A stretch of DNA of 64,000 nt from an uncultured Flavobacteriaceae bacterium (GCA_947494205.1 CANLUH010000018.1:1-64000), one strand, 5' to 3'; shown: positions 1 through 9,218, numbered from the stretch's first letter. Program-made: numbers and translations. The notes: a model not told the origin generated them from the letters alone.

Positions 1-60
1 AGAGTGATTTGATAGTGTATCTTTTCCGTTTTTAATTTATAAAATTTATATATACAAATC

Positions 61-104
61 TAAAGGAGTGATTCCGAGGAACGAGGAATTGTATCGAGAA
101 ACCT
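61..104. repeat. Dispersed intergenic repeat fragment
   Basis: The segment contains GAGGAACGAGGAAT followed by ATCGAGAAACCT. From memory, this word pair recurs between genes in many Flavobacteriaceae genomes. Only one copy is visible here, so it is called from recollection of the family and not from repetition in the window. Confidence 0.3.
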
Positions 105-156
105 AGTCTTCTAAAACTAAACAAACTCATTTCCCAAATAATCAAGATACTAAGTT

Positions 157-178
157 CCTTCCTTCAAACGAAGGAAGG
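157..178 (+). terminator. Intergenic hairpin, possible terminator
   Basis: A perfect 9-bp stem, CCTTCCTTC with GAAGGAAGG around an AAAC loop, is followed by a TTTTT run a few bases downstream. It could terminate a gene left of the window. Palindromes of this type also occur as repeated intergenic elements in flavobacteria. Confidence 0.45.
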
Positions 179-478
179 TGGTTTTTCGAAGAAAAATCGG
201 ATGGTTATTCAAAAAATAGCGCAGCTCATTTTTAATAATAATCAGTTTATAGCTAAATCAAGAAAAAAGACCTTGACAGGTTTTAAAAGCTGTTAAGTCT
301 AATAAAACGTTCCAAAAACTCAAAAAAACAAAGAAATGAGACGTCTCAAATCGTATTTAAGCCCTGCAAATACAGTATGAGTCGCGTACAACAGTTTTAA
401 ATCTCAAATTTGCTTCATCAAACAGTAATACCATTTATCACTCAAAATGATTGGTATAACACCTAAAAAACGAAACAA

Positions 479-961
479 ATGAAAACTGTATTAAAACAAT
501 TAATTACTCCTGTCACACAAAAACACTGGTTTGCCGATTTACTTTTTGCACTTACACGCTTTATATGCGGTATGCTATTAACTATAGACTTTGGATCTGC
601 AAAATTTGGAATGCCATGGACTCCTAGCGATAAAAATTTAGGTCTTTTCGAAATCGTAGATTGGTTTCCAACAGATGTTGCTTCTTATGGCGGTGTGTTC
701 GCTATGGCACCAGTATTTTTTGCATGGATGGGAGGCTTTAGTGAAGCTGTTGGTGGTTTACTATTAGCATTAGGCTTAAAAACCCGCATCGCTTCCTTTT
801 TAATCATGTGTACCATGTTAGTCGCTATCTTTTTTCAGAAATGGGGACAAGGCACATGGGGTATGCTTCCTGCTATGGGTTTTCTATGGATAAGCATTTA
901 TAACTTATATCTAGGCTCTGGACGCTTCGGTTTAGATTATTTAATAAGCAAAAAGCTATAA
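479..961 (+). CDS. DoxX family membrane protein
   Basis: This 160-residue protein is nearly all hydrophobic and has about four membrane segments, roughly residues 20-40, 72-98, 104-122 and 126-146. The glycine-rich stretch GGFSEAVGGLLLALGLKTRI in the third region is typical of the DoxX / DUF417-like family of small inner-membrane proteins. Family members are linked to redox or sulfur metabolism, but the reaction is not settled and no specific role can be read here. The ATG start is preceded by an A-rich leader without a Shine-Dalgarno site. A broken secreted-protein gene and a GIN-domain protein follow on the same strand and may be co-transcribed. Confidence 0.8.
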   Translation: MKTVLKQLITPVTQKHWFADLLFALTRFICGMLLTIDFGSAKFGMPWTPSDKNLGLFEIVDWFPTDVASYGGVFAMAPVFFAWMGGFSEAVGGLLLALGLKTRIASFLIMCTMLVAIFFQKWGQGTWGMLPAMGFLWISIYNLYLGSGRFGLDYLISKKL

Positions 962-984
962 TCACAATCTTAAAACTTAAACAC

Positions 985-1475
985 ATGAACACTATAATTA
1001 AAACACTATTCGTACTGATTACTTTTTCAACATTAAGTACTGCACAAAACAAAGTAGTAATAGAAGATTTACACTTTTTAAATAATACAAACTGGGTAGG
1101 ACAATTAACCTATTTGGACTACAGTAGCGGAAAACAAAGTACTATACTACAGACTTAAAATTAGTTATTAAAAAGAACAACATTACCATGATTACACAAT
1201 ACGGAAATGAGCCCGAAGCCAATTCTAAAGATGTAATAAAACTAAAAAAAGAAGGTACTTATTTTGGTAATGAAAAGATTGAATCTCACACAAATAATGG
1301 TGCAAATAATTTAGTAATAAACACCACTTTTAAAGGCAAAGACAACAGGAAACGGGCTACTATATTTAAAACGTATCGCTTTAGTGCTACAACATTATCC
1401 ATTACTAAATCTGTCCTTATAGAGAACACTACCAAAAAAATAATACGCAATACATACACTTATACTAGATCTTAA
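985..1475 (+). pseudogene. Frameshifted secreted protein
   Basis: An ATG at 985 opens a reading frame with a clear signal peptide (hydrophobic core, then LSTAQN) that runs for about 57 codons and stops at 1156-1158. A second frame, open through 1149-1475, continues with matching character (YYTTDLKLVIKKN, then polar beta-rich sequence). The first frame would need a one-base shift near 1137-1150, next to an A-rich run, to rejoin it. Together they would encode about 163 residues, a plausible secreted protein of unknown function. It may be a true pseudogene or a base-calling or assembly error. No slippery heptamer convincing enough for programmed frameshifting is seen. The following GIN-domain gene begins 11 bases later. 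Confidence 0.6.
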
Positions 1476-1486
1476 AAACTATAAAA

Positions 1487-2386
1487 ATGAAAACAATTAC
1501 ACTATTACTATGTTTAGTTGCAGCAACTAGCATGGCACAAATTAAAGGGAACAAAACTATTGAAACACGAACGTTTAACATAGAAAACGTAACTAATATT
1601 AAAATAAACTTCTATGCAGATGTAACTATTGATGCAGCTTTAGAAGAAGGACTTACTATTACAACAGATGAAAATTTATTTGATTATATACAAAAGAACG
1701 TTGTAGACAACACGTTATATTTAGATCAAAAAGAATGGATTTCGTCTTCTAAAAAAACAAAAATTATCATTGGCGCTCCTAACCTTAAACGTGTAGAAAC
1801 AGGCACACACGACATTACAAAAATTATTAATGTGAATTCTGAAGTATTACAAATTATGTCTCCAATTGGTAAAGTGTTTATTGAAGGTGAAACCAAACAA
1901 TTCAATTTGGGTGTAGAATTAGCAACAGTAGATGCTTCTAAATTAGTAGCAGAGAATGCTTATGTAAATATTTGGGGATGGGGAACTGCAACCATCAATG
2001 TTTTAAACAATGTTGACGGCAAAGTTTCAAAAAGCGGGACATTAAACTATGTAAACACACCTGCTTCAAACACTGTGAAATCACAAAAAGATAAACATGA
2101 CACAGAAGATGTTAACGATGTAAAACACACTAATAATGATGTAAAGTACATCAACTTCAAAATAAAAAACAACTCCATCAATAGAAATAATTTTTATGTT
2201 GTGGGACCAAAACCAGATGGTTCAAAATTTAGCTACGGATTTCCAATGATGCCATTAAGTAAACGCCAAGAAACATGGACAACGGGCACTAAAATCTATA
2301 AAGTAAATCGTATTGGTTTAAGAAAGCTTTTAGTAACAATAACTGCAGATAATGAAAACCAAATAGTGAAATTATTTCAAAAATAA
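1487..2386 (+). CDS. GIN-domain (DUF2807) secreted protein
   Basis: The 299-residue protein has an N-terminal signal peptide ending at SMAQ. About 170 residues follow with the pattern of the head GIN domain: TRTFNIENVTNIKINF, then ADVTIDA, TDENLFDYI and short beta repeats. Such domains form right-handed beta-helix-like surface or periplasmic modules. The C-terminal part, about residues 205-299, is a lysine/asparagine-rich linker followed by a separate beta-rich domain (VKYINFKIKNNSI onward) that I do not recognise, so the gene is longer than simple GIN proteins. It is 11 bases downstream of the frameshifted gene and probably in one transcript with it. The ligand is unknown. Confidence 0.7.
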   Translation: MKTITLLLCLVAATSMAQIKGNKTIETRTFNIENVTNIKINFYADVTIDAALEEGLTITTDENLFDYIQKNVVDNTLYLDQKEWISSSKKTKIIIGAPNLKRVETGTHDITKIINVNSEVLQIMSPIGKVFIEGETKQFNLGVELATVDASKLVAENAYVNIWGWGTATINVLNNVDGKVSKSGTLNYVNTPASNTVKSQKDKHDTEDVNDVKHTNNDVKYINFKIKNNSINRNNFYVVGPKPDGSKFSYGFPMMPLSKRQETWTTGTKIYKVNRIGLRKLLVTITADNENQIVKLFQK

Positions 2387-2454
2387 TTAAATACCTAATT
2401 AAACCTTTTTTAAATAATCCTGTCTAAGCAACTATAATTAAACCCCAACTGCTT

Positions 2455-3651
2455 ATGAGAGGATTATTTTTTTTCGCATTACTGCTATTATTTACTGGAT
2501 GTTCTGATGAAGAATCTGGAGCCGTAGAGACTTCTTCAACCTCAGGAAGTGATTCGCCAACAGCTTTCGATATTTCAACCGTTTTAAATATTAACTTAGA
2601 CGCGCTTTTAAACTACGACAACCAATACATCCCTGCCTATATTACAAAAGATAACACGCCAGGAAATAATGCTATTACCAACGAAGGTGCTACATTAGGT
2701 CGTGTATTATTTTACGACAAAAAATTATCTATAGATAATACTATTGCTTGTGCTAGTTGCCATAAACAAGAACTTGCTTTTGGTGACGATGACGGACAAA
2801 GTAATGGTGTAGATGGTGTTACAGGTAGACATTCTATGCGATTAATAAACTCTCGCTTCTCTAATGAGAATCGTTTTTTTTGGGATGAACGCGCAAACAC
2901 TTTAGAACAACAAACAACAATGCCAATACAGGACCATATAGAAATGGGCTTTAGTGGTGAAAACGGTGATTTAGGTTTCGATGATTTAATTAATAAATTA
3001 GAAGACGAAGACTATTACGCACCTCTATTTACATTAGTATATGGTACACCAGAAATTACGGAAGCTAAAATGCAAAATGCCTTAGCGCAGTTTATAAGAA
3101 GCATACAGTCTTTTGATAGTAAATTTGATGAAGGTAGAGAAACCGTTAATAATGATGGCGCGCCTTTTCCAAATTTTACAGCAGAGGAAAACCAAGGGAA
3201 ACAATTATTTTTACAACCGCCAACCTTTAACAATCAAGGTAGTAGAATTGCAGGTGGTATTGGTTGCGGTGGTTGCCATAGAGCGCCAGAGTTCGATATA
3301 GATCCAGCTTCGTTAAACAATGGTATTATTGGCACTGCTTCTGGCACAGGTACAGATGTAACGAATACACGTTCGCCTAGCTTAAGAGATATTGTAAAAG
3401 CAAATGGAGATAGCAACGGGCCATTTATGCATATAGGTGTTAGTAATAACTTAATTACAGTTTTAAATCATTATAACAACATAAATCTAGCTGGTAATAA
3501 TAATCTAGACCCTAGATTACGACCAGGAGGAAACCCGCAACAATTAAATTTAACAGATGCAGAACGTGATGCTGTTATTGCTTTTATGGAAACATTAGCA
3601 GGAACAGATGTGTATACAAACGAGAAATGGAGCAATCCTTTTATTGAATAG
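2455..3651 (+). CDS. Di-haem cytochrome c peroxidase-like lipoprotein
   Basis: The protein has 398 residues. The N-terminus is a lipoprotein signal with the lipobox cysteine in LFTGCS, so it is probably membrane-anchored in the periplasm. Two c-type haem sites are visible: CASCH at residues 99-103 and CGGCH at 271-275. The spacing fits the CcpA/MauG superfamily, with an electron-transfer haem and a peroxidatic haem. The segment near THRxxSLR (TRSPSLRDI) and the C-terminal LTDAERDAVIAFMETL helix are typical. It could detoxify hydrogen peroxide or act as a MauG-like oxidase; the sequence does not separate these. A second member of the family lies at 21491-22849. Confidence 0.85.
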   Translation: MRGLFFFALLLLFTGCSDEESGAVETSSTSGSDSPTAFDISTVLNINLDALLNYDNQYIPAYITKDNTPGNNAITNEGATLGRVLFYDKKLSIDNTIACASCHKQELAFGDDDGQSNGVDGVTGRHSMRLINSRFSNENRFFWDERANTLEQQTTMPIQDHIEMGFSGENGDLGFDDLINKLEDEDYYAPLFTLVYGTPEITEAKMQNALAQFIRSIQSFDSKFDEGRETVNNDGAPFPNFTAEENQGKQLFLQPPTFNNQGSRIAGGIGCGGCHRAPEFDIDPASLNNGIIGTASGTGTDVTNTRSPSLRDIVKANGDSNGPFMHIGVSNNLITVLNHYNNINLAGNNNLDPRLRPGGNPQQLNLTDAERDAVIAFMETLAGTDVYTNEKWSNPFIE

Positions 3652-3680
3652 TACAATATTATATTTTCCCTAATTTATAG

Positions 3681-3710
3681 AAAGCGTTTACTTAAGTAAG
3701 CGCTTTTTTT
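3681..3710 (+). terminator. Intrinsic terminator after the peroxidase gene
   Basis: AAAGCG pairs with CGCTTT around the palindrome TTACTTAAGTAA, and a run of T follows to 3710. It lies 30 bases after the peroxidase stop and before the methyltransferase start. Confidence 0.8.
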
Positions 3711-3738
3711 ATATCTTTAAACTAAACAGATATAAAAT

Positions 3739-5343
3739 ATGCTAACAAAGCAAGACAAAGGAAAATTACGAGGGTCTATTTTTAGACATTTAGATGGTAT
3801 AGCAACAGTAACAACAGCTTTTGCGCTTCATAAAAAAGGGGTTTTAGATTATATATTAGATAAACAATCTATAACCTTATTAGATCTTACCAATCAGTTT
3901 AATGCAAACGAAGGCTATCTTAATGTTGCTTTACGTATTATTTGCGCTCAGGGTTGGTTAACACAACATATAGATGCGAAAAACGACAGTATTACTTTTC
4001 GTGTTAATGCAAATAGTGAGCTTGCTTTTTCTTTAGCTCATTTATATGAAGATGCCGTTAATGTATTAAAATATGCTGTCCATTTTCCTGAAGAACGCAT
4101 TAGAGCGGATGCCTTTATTGTTTTAGAACGTATTTTTAATAAATACCAAGCTAATTTTGGTTTAGAAACTGTTAAAGATAATTCAATTGAACACCAAGTA
4201 CTAAAACATATAGAAGGCGCTATAGTCGCTCCTATTACTGTTTTACTGGGTGTAAATGGTATGTTTCATAAATACTTTATGGAGGCTTCGTTTACTGCCG
4301 AAGAATACCACAAAGACCCAGAAAGTTTTAAAAAAATATTAGATTTCTTATCCTACATAGGTTGGTTTAAAAAGAAAAATAGTACGTATCAATTTACAGA
4401 TGAAGGCTTGTTTTTCGCCAAGCGCGCTAGTGCTTATGGTGTTACTGTATCGTATTTACCAACCTTTTTACAGTTAGACGAATTACTTTTTGGTAATCCT
4501 TTAGTTTTAAAAACTGATAGTCCAGACGATACAGAAAAACATGTACATAGAGAAATGAATGTTTGGGGAAGCGGTGGTGCACATTCTACCTATTTTAAAG
4601 TCATCGACCAAGTTATTATAAAACTCTTTAACAAACCTATAGACCAACAACCAAAAGGTATTTTAGATATGGGCTGTGGTAATGGTGCTTTTATTCAACA
4701 TATTTTCGATGTTATAGAACACCAAACGTCACGCGGTAAGGTTTTAGACGAACACCCACTACTATTAGTTGGTGCCGATTTTAATAAAGCAGCCTTAAAA
4801 GTAACACGTGCTAATTTAATTAAAGCAGATATTTGGGCGAAAGTAATTTGGGGAGATATAGGCAGACCAGATTTATTAGCTAAAGACCTGAAAGATGATT
4901 ATAACATAGAACTGAAAGATCTATTAAACGTACGTACCTTTTTAGATCATAACCGCATTTGGGAAGCTCCAAAAGAAACGACAAGCCGTATTAGTACATC
5001 TTCTGGAGCCTATGCTTACAAAGGAAAACGCATAAATAATAACTTGGTAGAAGATTCCTTATTAGAACATTTACAAAAATGGAAACCTTATGTAGAACAA
5101 TTTGGTTTACTTATAATAGAATTACATACTATAAACCCAAAACTAACAGCAAAAAACATTGGTAAAACAGCAGCTACTGCTTACGATGCTACACATGGTT
5201 ATAGTGACCAATATATACTAGAAGTAGATGTGTTTAATAACGTAGCTGCAGAAGCAGGTTTACATCCAGACCCAGCCTACTTTTCTAAATTTCCTGATAA
5301 CGAATTAGCAACAGTAAGTGTTAACCTATTAAAAGGAAATTAA
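3739..5343 (+). CDS. Class I SAM-dependent methyltransferase
   Basis: This 534-residue protein starts with a winged-helix-like region, about residues 1-100 (FALHKKGVLDYIL, TLLDLTNQFN). Such modules are found in O-methyltransferases and related polyketide-type enzymes. A second winged-helix-like segment follows near 190-230. The SAM-binding motif DMGCGNG sits at about 310-316, and LLVGADFN at about 335-342 is a plausible acidic-loop motif II. The far C-terminal part (ATHGYSDQYILEVDVF) is beta-strand-rich and typical of the fold. The substrate is unknown. The DUF202 gene starts on the very next base after the stop, so the two are translationally coupled. Confidence 0.75.
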   Translation: MLTKQDKGKLRGSIFRHLDGIATVTTAFALHKKGVLDYILDKQSITLLDLTNQFNANEGYLNVALRIICAQGWLTQHIDAKNDSITFRVNANSELAFSLAHLYEDAVNVLKYAVHFPEERIRADAFIVLERIFNKYQANFGLETVKDNSIEHQVLKHIEGAIVAPITVLLGVNGMFHKYFMEASFTAEEYHKDPESFKKILDFLSYIGWFKKKNSTYQFTDEGLFFAKRASAYGVTVSYLPTFLQLDELLFGNPLVLKTDSPDDTEKHVHREMNVWGSGGAHSTYFKVIDQVIIKLFNKPIDQQPKGILDMGCGNGAFIQHIFDVIEHQTSRGKVLDEHPLLLVGADFNKAALKVTRANLIKADIWAKVIWGDIGRPDLLAKDLKDDYNIELKDLLNVRTFLDHNRIWEAPKETTSRISTSSGAYAYKGKRINNNLVEDSLLEHLQKWKPYVEQFGLLIIELHTINPKLTAKNIGKTAATAYDATHGYSDQYILEVDVFNNVAAEAGLHPDPAYFSKFPDNELATVSVNLLKGN

Positions 5344-5607
5344 ATGGAAAACGAGACAAAATTAATAGGTAGAGATTGGTTAGCTATAGAACGCACCAAA
5401 CTAGCTAATGAGCGCACCTTTTTGGCCTATTTTAGAACATTTATTGTGTTTTTAGGGACTGGACTTACCATACTTAAATTAGAATTTTTCACGGATTTGA
5501 AATCATTTGGTATCGTATTACTAACTATATCGCCTATTATCTTACTTATAGGATTGTATCGCTTAATACGTGTTAAAAAGAACATTAAACGTCATTATAA
5601 GATTTAA
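5344..5607 (+). CDS. DUF202 / YidH-like membrane protein
   Basis: The 87-residue protein begins with a polar segment (LAIERTKLANERTFLAYFRT), the hallmark of DUF202 proteins. Two membrane helices follow, at about 33-50 and 55-75, and then a basic tail. The function of the family is unknown. It starts immediately after the methyltransferase stop codon with no spacer, so it is probably made from the same mRNA by coupled translation. Confidence 0.8.
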   Translation: MENETKLIGRDWLAIERTKLANERTFLAYFRTFIVFLGTGLTILKLEFFTDLKSFGIVLLTISPIILLIGLYRLIRVKKNIKRHYKI

Positions 5608-5707
5608 AATAAGTGTTTGACAGGAGTTAAGCCATGTTCACCGAAATTTATTGTTGTGCTTTAACAATTTAAGTTGTTTTGAAAGCAAATCAATAAAACC
5701 TATTATC

Positions 5708-6367
5708 ATGAAAATTAGAAATCTTGTTATTATTATTTTTGGCGCATTAGTATTAAACTCATGCATTGTAAAATCTCTTCAACCTTTTTATATTAAAGAA
5801 GCAATTTCCTTTAATGAAGCTTTTCTTGGAGAGTGGGAAGATGGGAAAGGTGATATATGGAAAGTAGAGTCTCTAGCAAAAGTTCTTGAAAAAGAAGGTA
5901 TACCCCAAAAACCAACTAAAGAAGAACAAGAGTTTATAGACATCTATCAACATGCCTATTCTATAGAATATTCAGAAGGTGATAAATCTTCAACATTTGT
6001 AGCCGTCCCTTTTAAAATAGATAATCAGTTGTTTTTAGATTTCACACCACTTTCCGATGGTACAGAAGCTATAAATAAACTTCATAGTAATCATTTAATT
6101 CATACACATTCATTAGTGAAATTCGATATTAATTCTAACAATGAAATAAGTGTAAAATGGCTTACAGAATCTAAATTAAAAGAATTGTATGAGGCTAATA
6201 AAATGAGATTGAAACATGAAACTGTAGGTGCAGAACTAGATTTGGTACTTACTGCTACTTCAAGTGAATTATACGAATTTGTAAAAAAATATAACAGTTC
6301 TAATATTGAAAAGAAATGGGAAACGTCTTCTAAATATAAATTAACACGTGTAAATGCTAAACCTTAA
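5708..6367 (+). CDS. Lipoprotein of unknown function
   Basis: I chose the ATG at 5708 because it gives a clean lipoprotein signal (MKIRNLVIIIFGALVLNSC, lipobox cysteine at about residue 19). An upstream in-frame start at 5651 would bury the signal behind 19 polar residues. The mature part, about 200 residues, has EWEDGKGDIWKVES near its start, which resembles a small beta-barrel-type domain of flavobacterial lipoproteins. No enzyme motif is seen. Its end overlaps the downstream sensor kinase gene by 14 bases, so it is probably in one operon with the two-component pair and could be a sensor accessory. Confidence 0.6.
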   Translation: MKIRNLVIIIFGALVLNSCIVKSLQPFYIKEAISFNEAFLGEWEDGKGDIWKVESLAKVLEKEGIPQKPTKEEQEFIDIYQHAYSIEYSEGDKSSTFVAVPFKIDNQLFLDFTPLSDGTEAINKLHSNHLIHTHSLVKFDINSNNEISVKWLTESKLKELYEANKMRLKHETVGAELDLVLTATSSELYEFVKKYNSSNIEKKWETSSKYKLTRVNAKP

Positions 6368-7427
6368 CTCCTATTTAAATAAAATTAACAACCACAATCC
6401 TATTACTTTTAATATAGTGTTGTGGTTAATAGCTTTTGGCATATTATTATTGGTGTTTTCTGAAGGGGAGCGACCTGTACAAATAGACTATATTTACACG
6501 ACTTGCTTTTTAATTACCATAGCAATTCCTGTTTCTATAAATTTATATGTATTGGTACCTAAATTTTTGAAAAGGGAAAAATACATGGTTTACATTGTAT
6601 TATTTATTATAAATCTCAGTGTTTTCTCTCTATTAAATGTCTTCTTTTTTAAATCCTTTTTAGACTATTTTTTTCCCAATTATTTTTTTATCTCCTATCC
6701 TTCTAGCACCAAACCAATTCTAATTTTTAGTATTTTTTTAATTGCAACAATGCTTATTAAACTATCTGAAGATTGGTTTCATTTTAATAGAAACGAAAAC
6801 AGAGAATTACGTTTAAAAAATCAACAAATAGAAACGCAATTATCAAATTTACGGGCACAAATAAATCCGCATTTTTTATTCAATTCCTTAAATGTCATAT
6901 ATGCTTTAGCCATAGAAAAAAAAGAAGGAATTACCGATGCCATAGTTCAGTTATCGGATATTCTTCGTTATATCATTTACGATTCCGATACCAAAAACAT
7001 TACACTAAAAGAAGAAGTTGCATTGCTAGAAAACTACATTCAATTTCAGAAATTTAGAGTACACGGCTTTAAAAATATTACATTTAATAAAACAATTGAA
7101 AATGAAAATTTCAACCTCTATCCTATGCTATTATTGCCTTTAGTTGAAAATAGCTTTAAGCATGGTTTAAAAGGCGATTTAAAAGAAACGTATATAGCCA
7201 TAACACTCCATCAAAAAAAGGACTCTTTTACATTTTCTATAGAAAACAATACTATTTTAGATACTGATAATAGCGCTTCACAATATTCTGGTGTAGGTTT
7301 GGAACATATTAAGGATAACTTAAGCTTGGTATATCCTAAACAACACAAGTTTAATATTACAAAAACAGAAGCCACCTTTAAAGTCGATTTAGAAATCACC
7401 GTAAACACGCTAACTAATGACGATTAG
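6354..7427 (+). CDS. LytS/YpdA-type sensor histidine kinase
   Basis: The 357-residue protein has four predicted membrane helices in the first 135 residues, with no recognisable sensor domain beyond them. A coiled linker (NRELRLKNQQIETQLSNLRAQ) follows. The His_kinase family motif is QINPHFLFNSLN, with the phosphoacceptor histidine at about residue 173. The ATP-binding region has LLPLVENSFKHG and SGVGLEHIKDNL. It overlaps the preceding lipoprotein by 14 bases and the downstream LytTR regulator by 11 bases, so the three are co-translated. The partner response regulator is the next gene. Confidence 0.9.
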   Translation: MLNLNSYLNKINNHNPITFNIVLWLIAFGILLLVFSEGERPVQIDYIYTTCFLITIAIPVSINLYVLVPKFLKREKYMVYIVLFIINLSVFSLLNVFFFKSFLDYFFPNYFFISYPSSTKPILIFSIFLIATMLIKLSEDWFHFNRNENRELRLKNQQIETQLSNLRAQINPHFLFNSLNVIYALAIEKKEGITDAIVQLSDILRYIIYDSDTKNITLKEEVALLENYIQFQKFRVHGFKNITFNKTIENENFNLYPMLLLPLVENSFKHGLKGDLKETYIAITLHQKKDSFTFSIENNTILDTDNSASQYSGVGLEHIKDNLSLVYPKQHKFNITKTEATFKVDLEITVNTLTNDD

Positions 7428-8112
7428 ATGTTTAATTATAGATGATGAGCCATCCTCTCAAAATGTTTTAAAACATTTTGTAAAGGACATTACTTTCTTA
7501 GAACTTGTAAGCGTTTGTAACAACGCTATAGATGGTTTACAAGCTTTAAAAACACATCATAACATTGATTTATTATTTTTAGATATTAATATGCCTAAAA
7601 TTTCGGGCTTAACATTCTATAAATCATTACAAAACCCACCAAGTGTTATTTTTACAACTGCTTATCCGCAATATGCCGTAGAAGGTTTTGAAGTTAATGC
7701 GATAGACTACTTGTTAAAACCGTTTTCATTTGATCGCTTTTTTACAGCTGTAAACAAAGTGCTAGATTTTAAATCAAGTAAAGAAGTGCCTAACACAGAA
7801 CCTTTTATAATGGTAAAATCCAACAAAGTATTACATAAAGTGCTTTTAAGTACTTTAGAATATATTGAAGCCTTTGGAGATTATGTTAAATTACATCGTT
7901 ATGATGATTTTATTTTAACCAATAGCACATTTTCTAATATACTAGCACTTTTACCAGAGTCTCAATTTATAAGAACACATAAGTCGTTTGCTGTAAATAT
8001 AGACCTTATTAATAGTGTTGCAGGAAACAGAATTTCTATAAATTCTAAAACAATTCCTATTGGACAAACACACAAACAGACGTTTTTAGAGAAACTGGAG
8101 AAAAAGAATTAG
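7417..8112 (+). CDS. LytTR-family response regulator
   Basis: The 231-residue protein has an N-terminal receiver domain: IIDDEPSS near residue 7-14, the phosphoacceptor Asp56 in LFLDINMP, and the conserved Lys in LLKPFSF. A C-terminal LytTR DNA-binding domain runs from about 128 to 229 (VLLSTLEYIEAFGDYVKLH, FIRTHKSFAVN, IPIGQTHK). This is the usual partner of a LytS-type kinase, and the two genes overlap by 11 bases. Targets are unknown. The upstream lipoprotein is an inferred member of the same pathway. Confidence 0.92.
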   Translation: MTIRCLIIDDEPSSQNVLKHFVKDITFLELVSVCNNAIDGLQALKTHHNIDLLFLDINMPKISGLTFYKSLQNPPSVIFTTAYPQYAVEGFEVNAIDYLLKPFSFDRFFTAVNKVLDFKSSKEVPNTEPFIMVKSNKVLHKVLLSTLEYIEAFGDYVKLHRYDDFILTNSTFSNILALLPESQFIRTHKSFAVNIDLINSVAGNRISINSKTIPIGQTHKQTFLEKLEKKN

Positions 8113-8142
8113 TTTTGATTACTGAAAGCATCTACCAAATAA

Positions 8143-8170
8143 GATTTCTGCATTCGCGGAAATGACAAGA
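8143..8170. repeat. Dispersed hairpin repeat
   Basis: ATTTCTGC and GCGGAAAT form an 8-bp stem (one G-U pair) around ATTC, followed by GACAAG. The word set (TTTCTGC, GCGGAAATGACAAG) matches a short intergenic element common in Flavobacteriaceae as I remember it. A decayed second copy lies at 45157-45178. It sits just before the start of the next gene. Confidence 0.4.
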
Positions 8171-8177
8171 ATTAAAT

Positions 8178-8648
8178 ATGAAAGCAGTATCTGTTGTTAC
8201 TATAAGAAAAGAATTAAAGCACAAATCGAATCAAGAATTGGCCGAATTGTGTTTGCGCTTATCTCGTTTTAAGAAAGAAAATAAAGAATTATTAACCTAT
8301 TTGTTATTTGAAGCGGATAACGAAAATGGTTATATAGAGACTGTAAAGCAAGAAATAGACGAGCAATTTGATGCTATAAATACTGATAGTTATTTCTATA
8401 TAAAGAAAAGTGTCCGCAAAATTCTAAGAAATATAAAAAAGTATTGTCGCTATTCTTTAAACAAAGAAACAGAAGTACAACTCCTACTCTATTTCTGTAA
8501 TAAATTAAACGATTTTACACCTTCTATAGAACGCAATGTAACATTAATGAATATTTACGACAGACAGATAGCTACTATTAAAAAAAGAGTAGCAACATTG
8601 CATGAAGACTTGCAATACGATTACAACTTAGAGTTAGAAGATTTATAA
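8178..8648 (+). CDS. Conserved hypothetical protein, helical
   Basis: This 156-residue soluble protein is predicted to be almost entirely alpha-helical. It has many charged residues and a start like a helical repeat protein (IRKELKHKSNQELAELCLRLSRFKKENKELL). There is no signal peptide, membrane segment or recognisable motif. It is 12 bases upstream of an RDD membrane protein gene and probably shares its transcript. I do not recognise a function. Confidence 0.55.
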   Translation: MKAVSVVTIRKELKHKSNQELAELCLRLSRFKKENKELLTYLLFEADNENGYIETVKQEIDEQFDAINTDSYFYIKKSVRKILRNIKKYCRYSLNKETEVQLLLYFCNKLNDFTPSIERNVTLMNIYDRQIATIKKRVATLHEDLQYDYNLELEDL

Positions 8649-8659
8649 CAAGACTTATT

Positions 8660-9070
8660 ATGGAACAACCAACATATCCTTCTTTATTTTTAAGAATAAA
8701 AGCCGCTTTTATTGATGCCGTATTAATTATGATGCTACTTTACACAGCAACCATAATATTTTCGAAGTTTGAAACCGTTAACGATATTGCAAAAATGATA
8801 GTTTTTGTTTTTATTTTCGTGCTTTACGAACCTTTAATGGTTAGTTTTTTAGGTGCAAGCTTAGGACATTTATTTTGCGATTTAAAAGTAGAAAAAGATG
8901 ATAATAGCAGTGAAAACTTATCATTACCAACTGCAATGTTTCGGTTTGTAATAAAATCCGGATTAGGCTGGTTATCTTTATTATCAATAGCTAGCAGCTC
9001 TAAAAAAAGAGCTATACACGATGTAATGTCTAAATCTATAGTTGTTTATGTTGGAAAGACTGCTTATTAA
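8660..9070 (+). CDS. RDD family membrane protein
   Basis: The 136-residue protein carries the RDD signature at its start: RIKAAFIDAVLIMMLLY, with the conserved Arg and Asp at about residues 12 and 18. Two further hydrophobic segments follow, and the loop FLGASLGHLFCDLKV matches the family pattern G-x-S-x-G-(K/H). RDD proteins are small integral membrane proteins, some of which have been linked to ion or solute transport. The substrate is unknown. A bidirectional hairpin terminator follows at 9145-9177. Confidence 0.8.
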   Translation: MEQPTYPSLFLRIKAAFIDAVLIMMLLYTATIIFSKFETVNDIAKMIVFVFIFVLYEPLMVSFLGASLGHLFCDLKVEKDDNSSENLSLPTAMFRFVIKSGLGWLSLLSIASSSKKRAIHDVMSKSIVVYVGKTAY

Positions 9071-9144
9071 ATTAGATTGCTTTTATTTTAGCAAGATTGC
9101 AAATCGAGAATTACATTTAAAGAATAAATAGTTAAAAATATAAA

Positions 9145-9177
9145 AGCGGACTATTTCTCTATATAGAATAGTCCGCT
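9145..9177. terminator. Terminator between convergent genes
   Basis: AGCGGACTATT and AATAGTCCGCT form a perfect 11-bp stem with an 11-base loop, between the plus-strand RDD gene and the minus-strand small secreted protein. A-rich and T-containing flanks allow use from either side. Confidence 0.75.
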
Positions 9178-9218
9178 TCGGTAATAGGTAATATCTACTA
9201 AATATTACTTAATTAAGT

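Larger units (their letters stand above)
1..478. other. Non-coding left edge of the window
   Basis: No convincing gene is seen in this stretch. It holds a dispersed-repeat-like segment near 61-104, a strong hairpin at 157-178, and AT-rich sequence leading into the DoxX gene. The upstream gene that would explain the hairpin as a terminator lies outside the window. Confidence 0.5.

Noticed and set aside
985-1475. Programmed ribosomal frameshift
   Set aside because: No slippery heptamer with a following pseudoknot-like stem is visible, and the gene type gives no reason for it.
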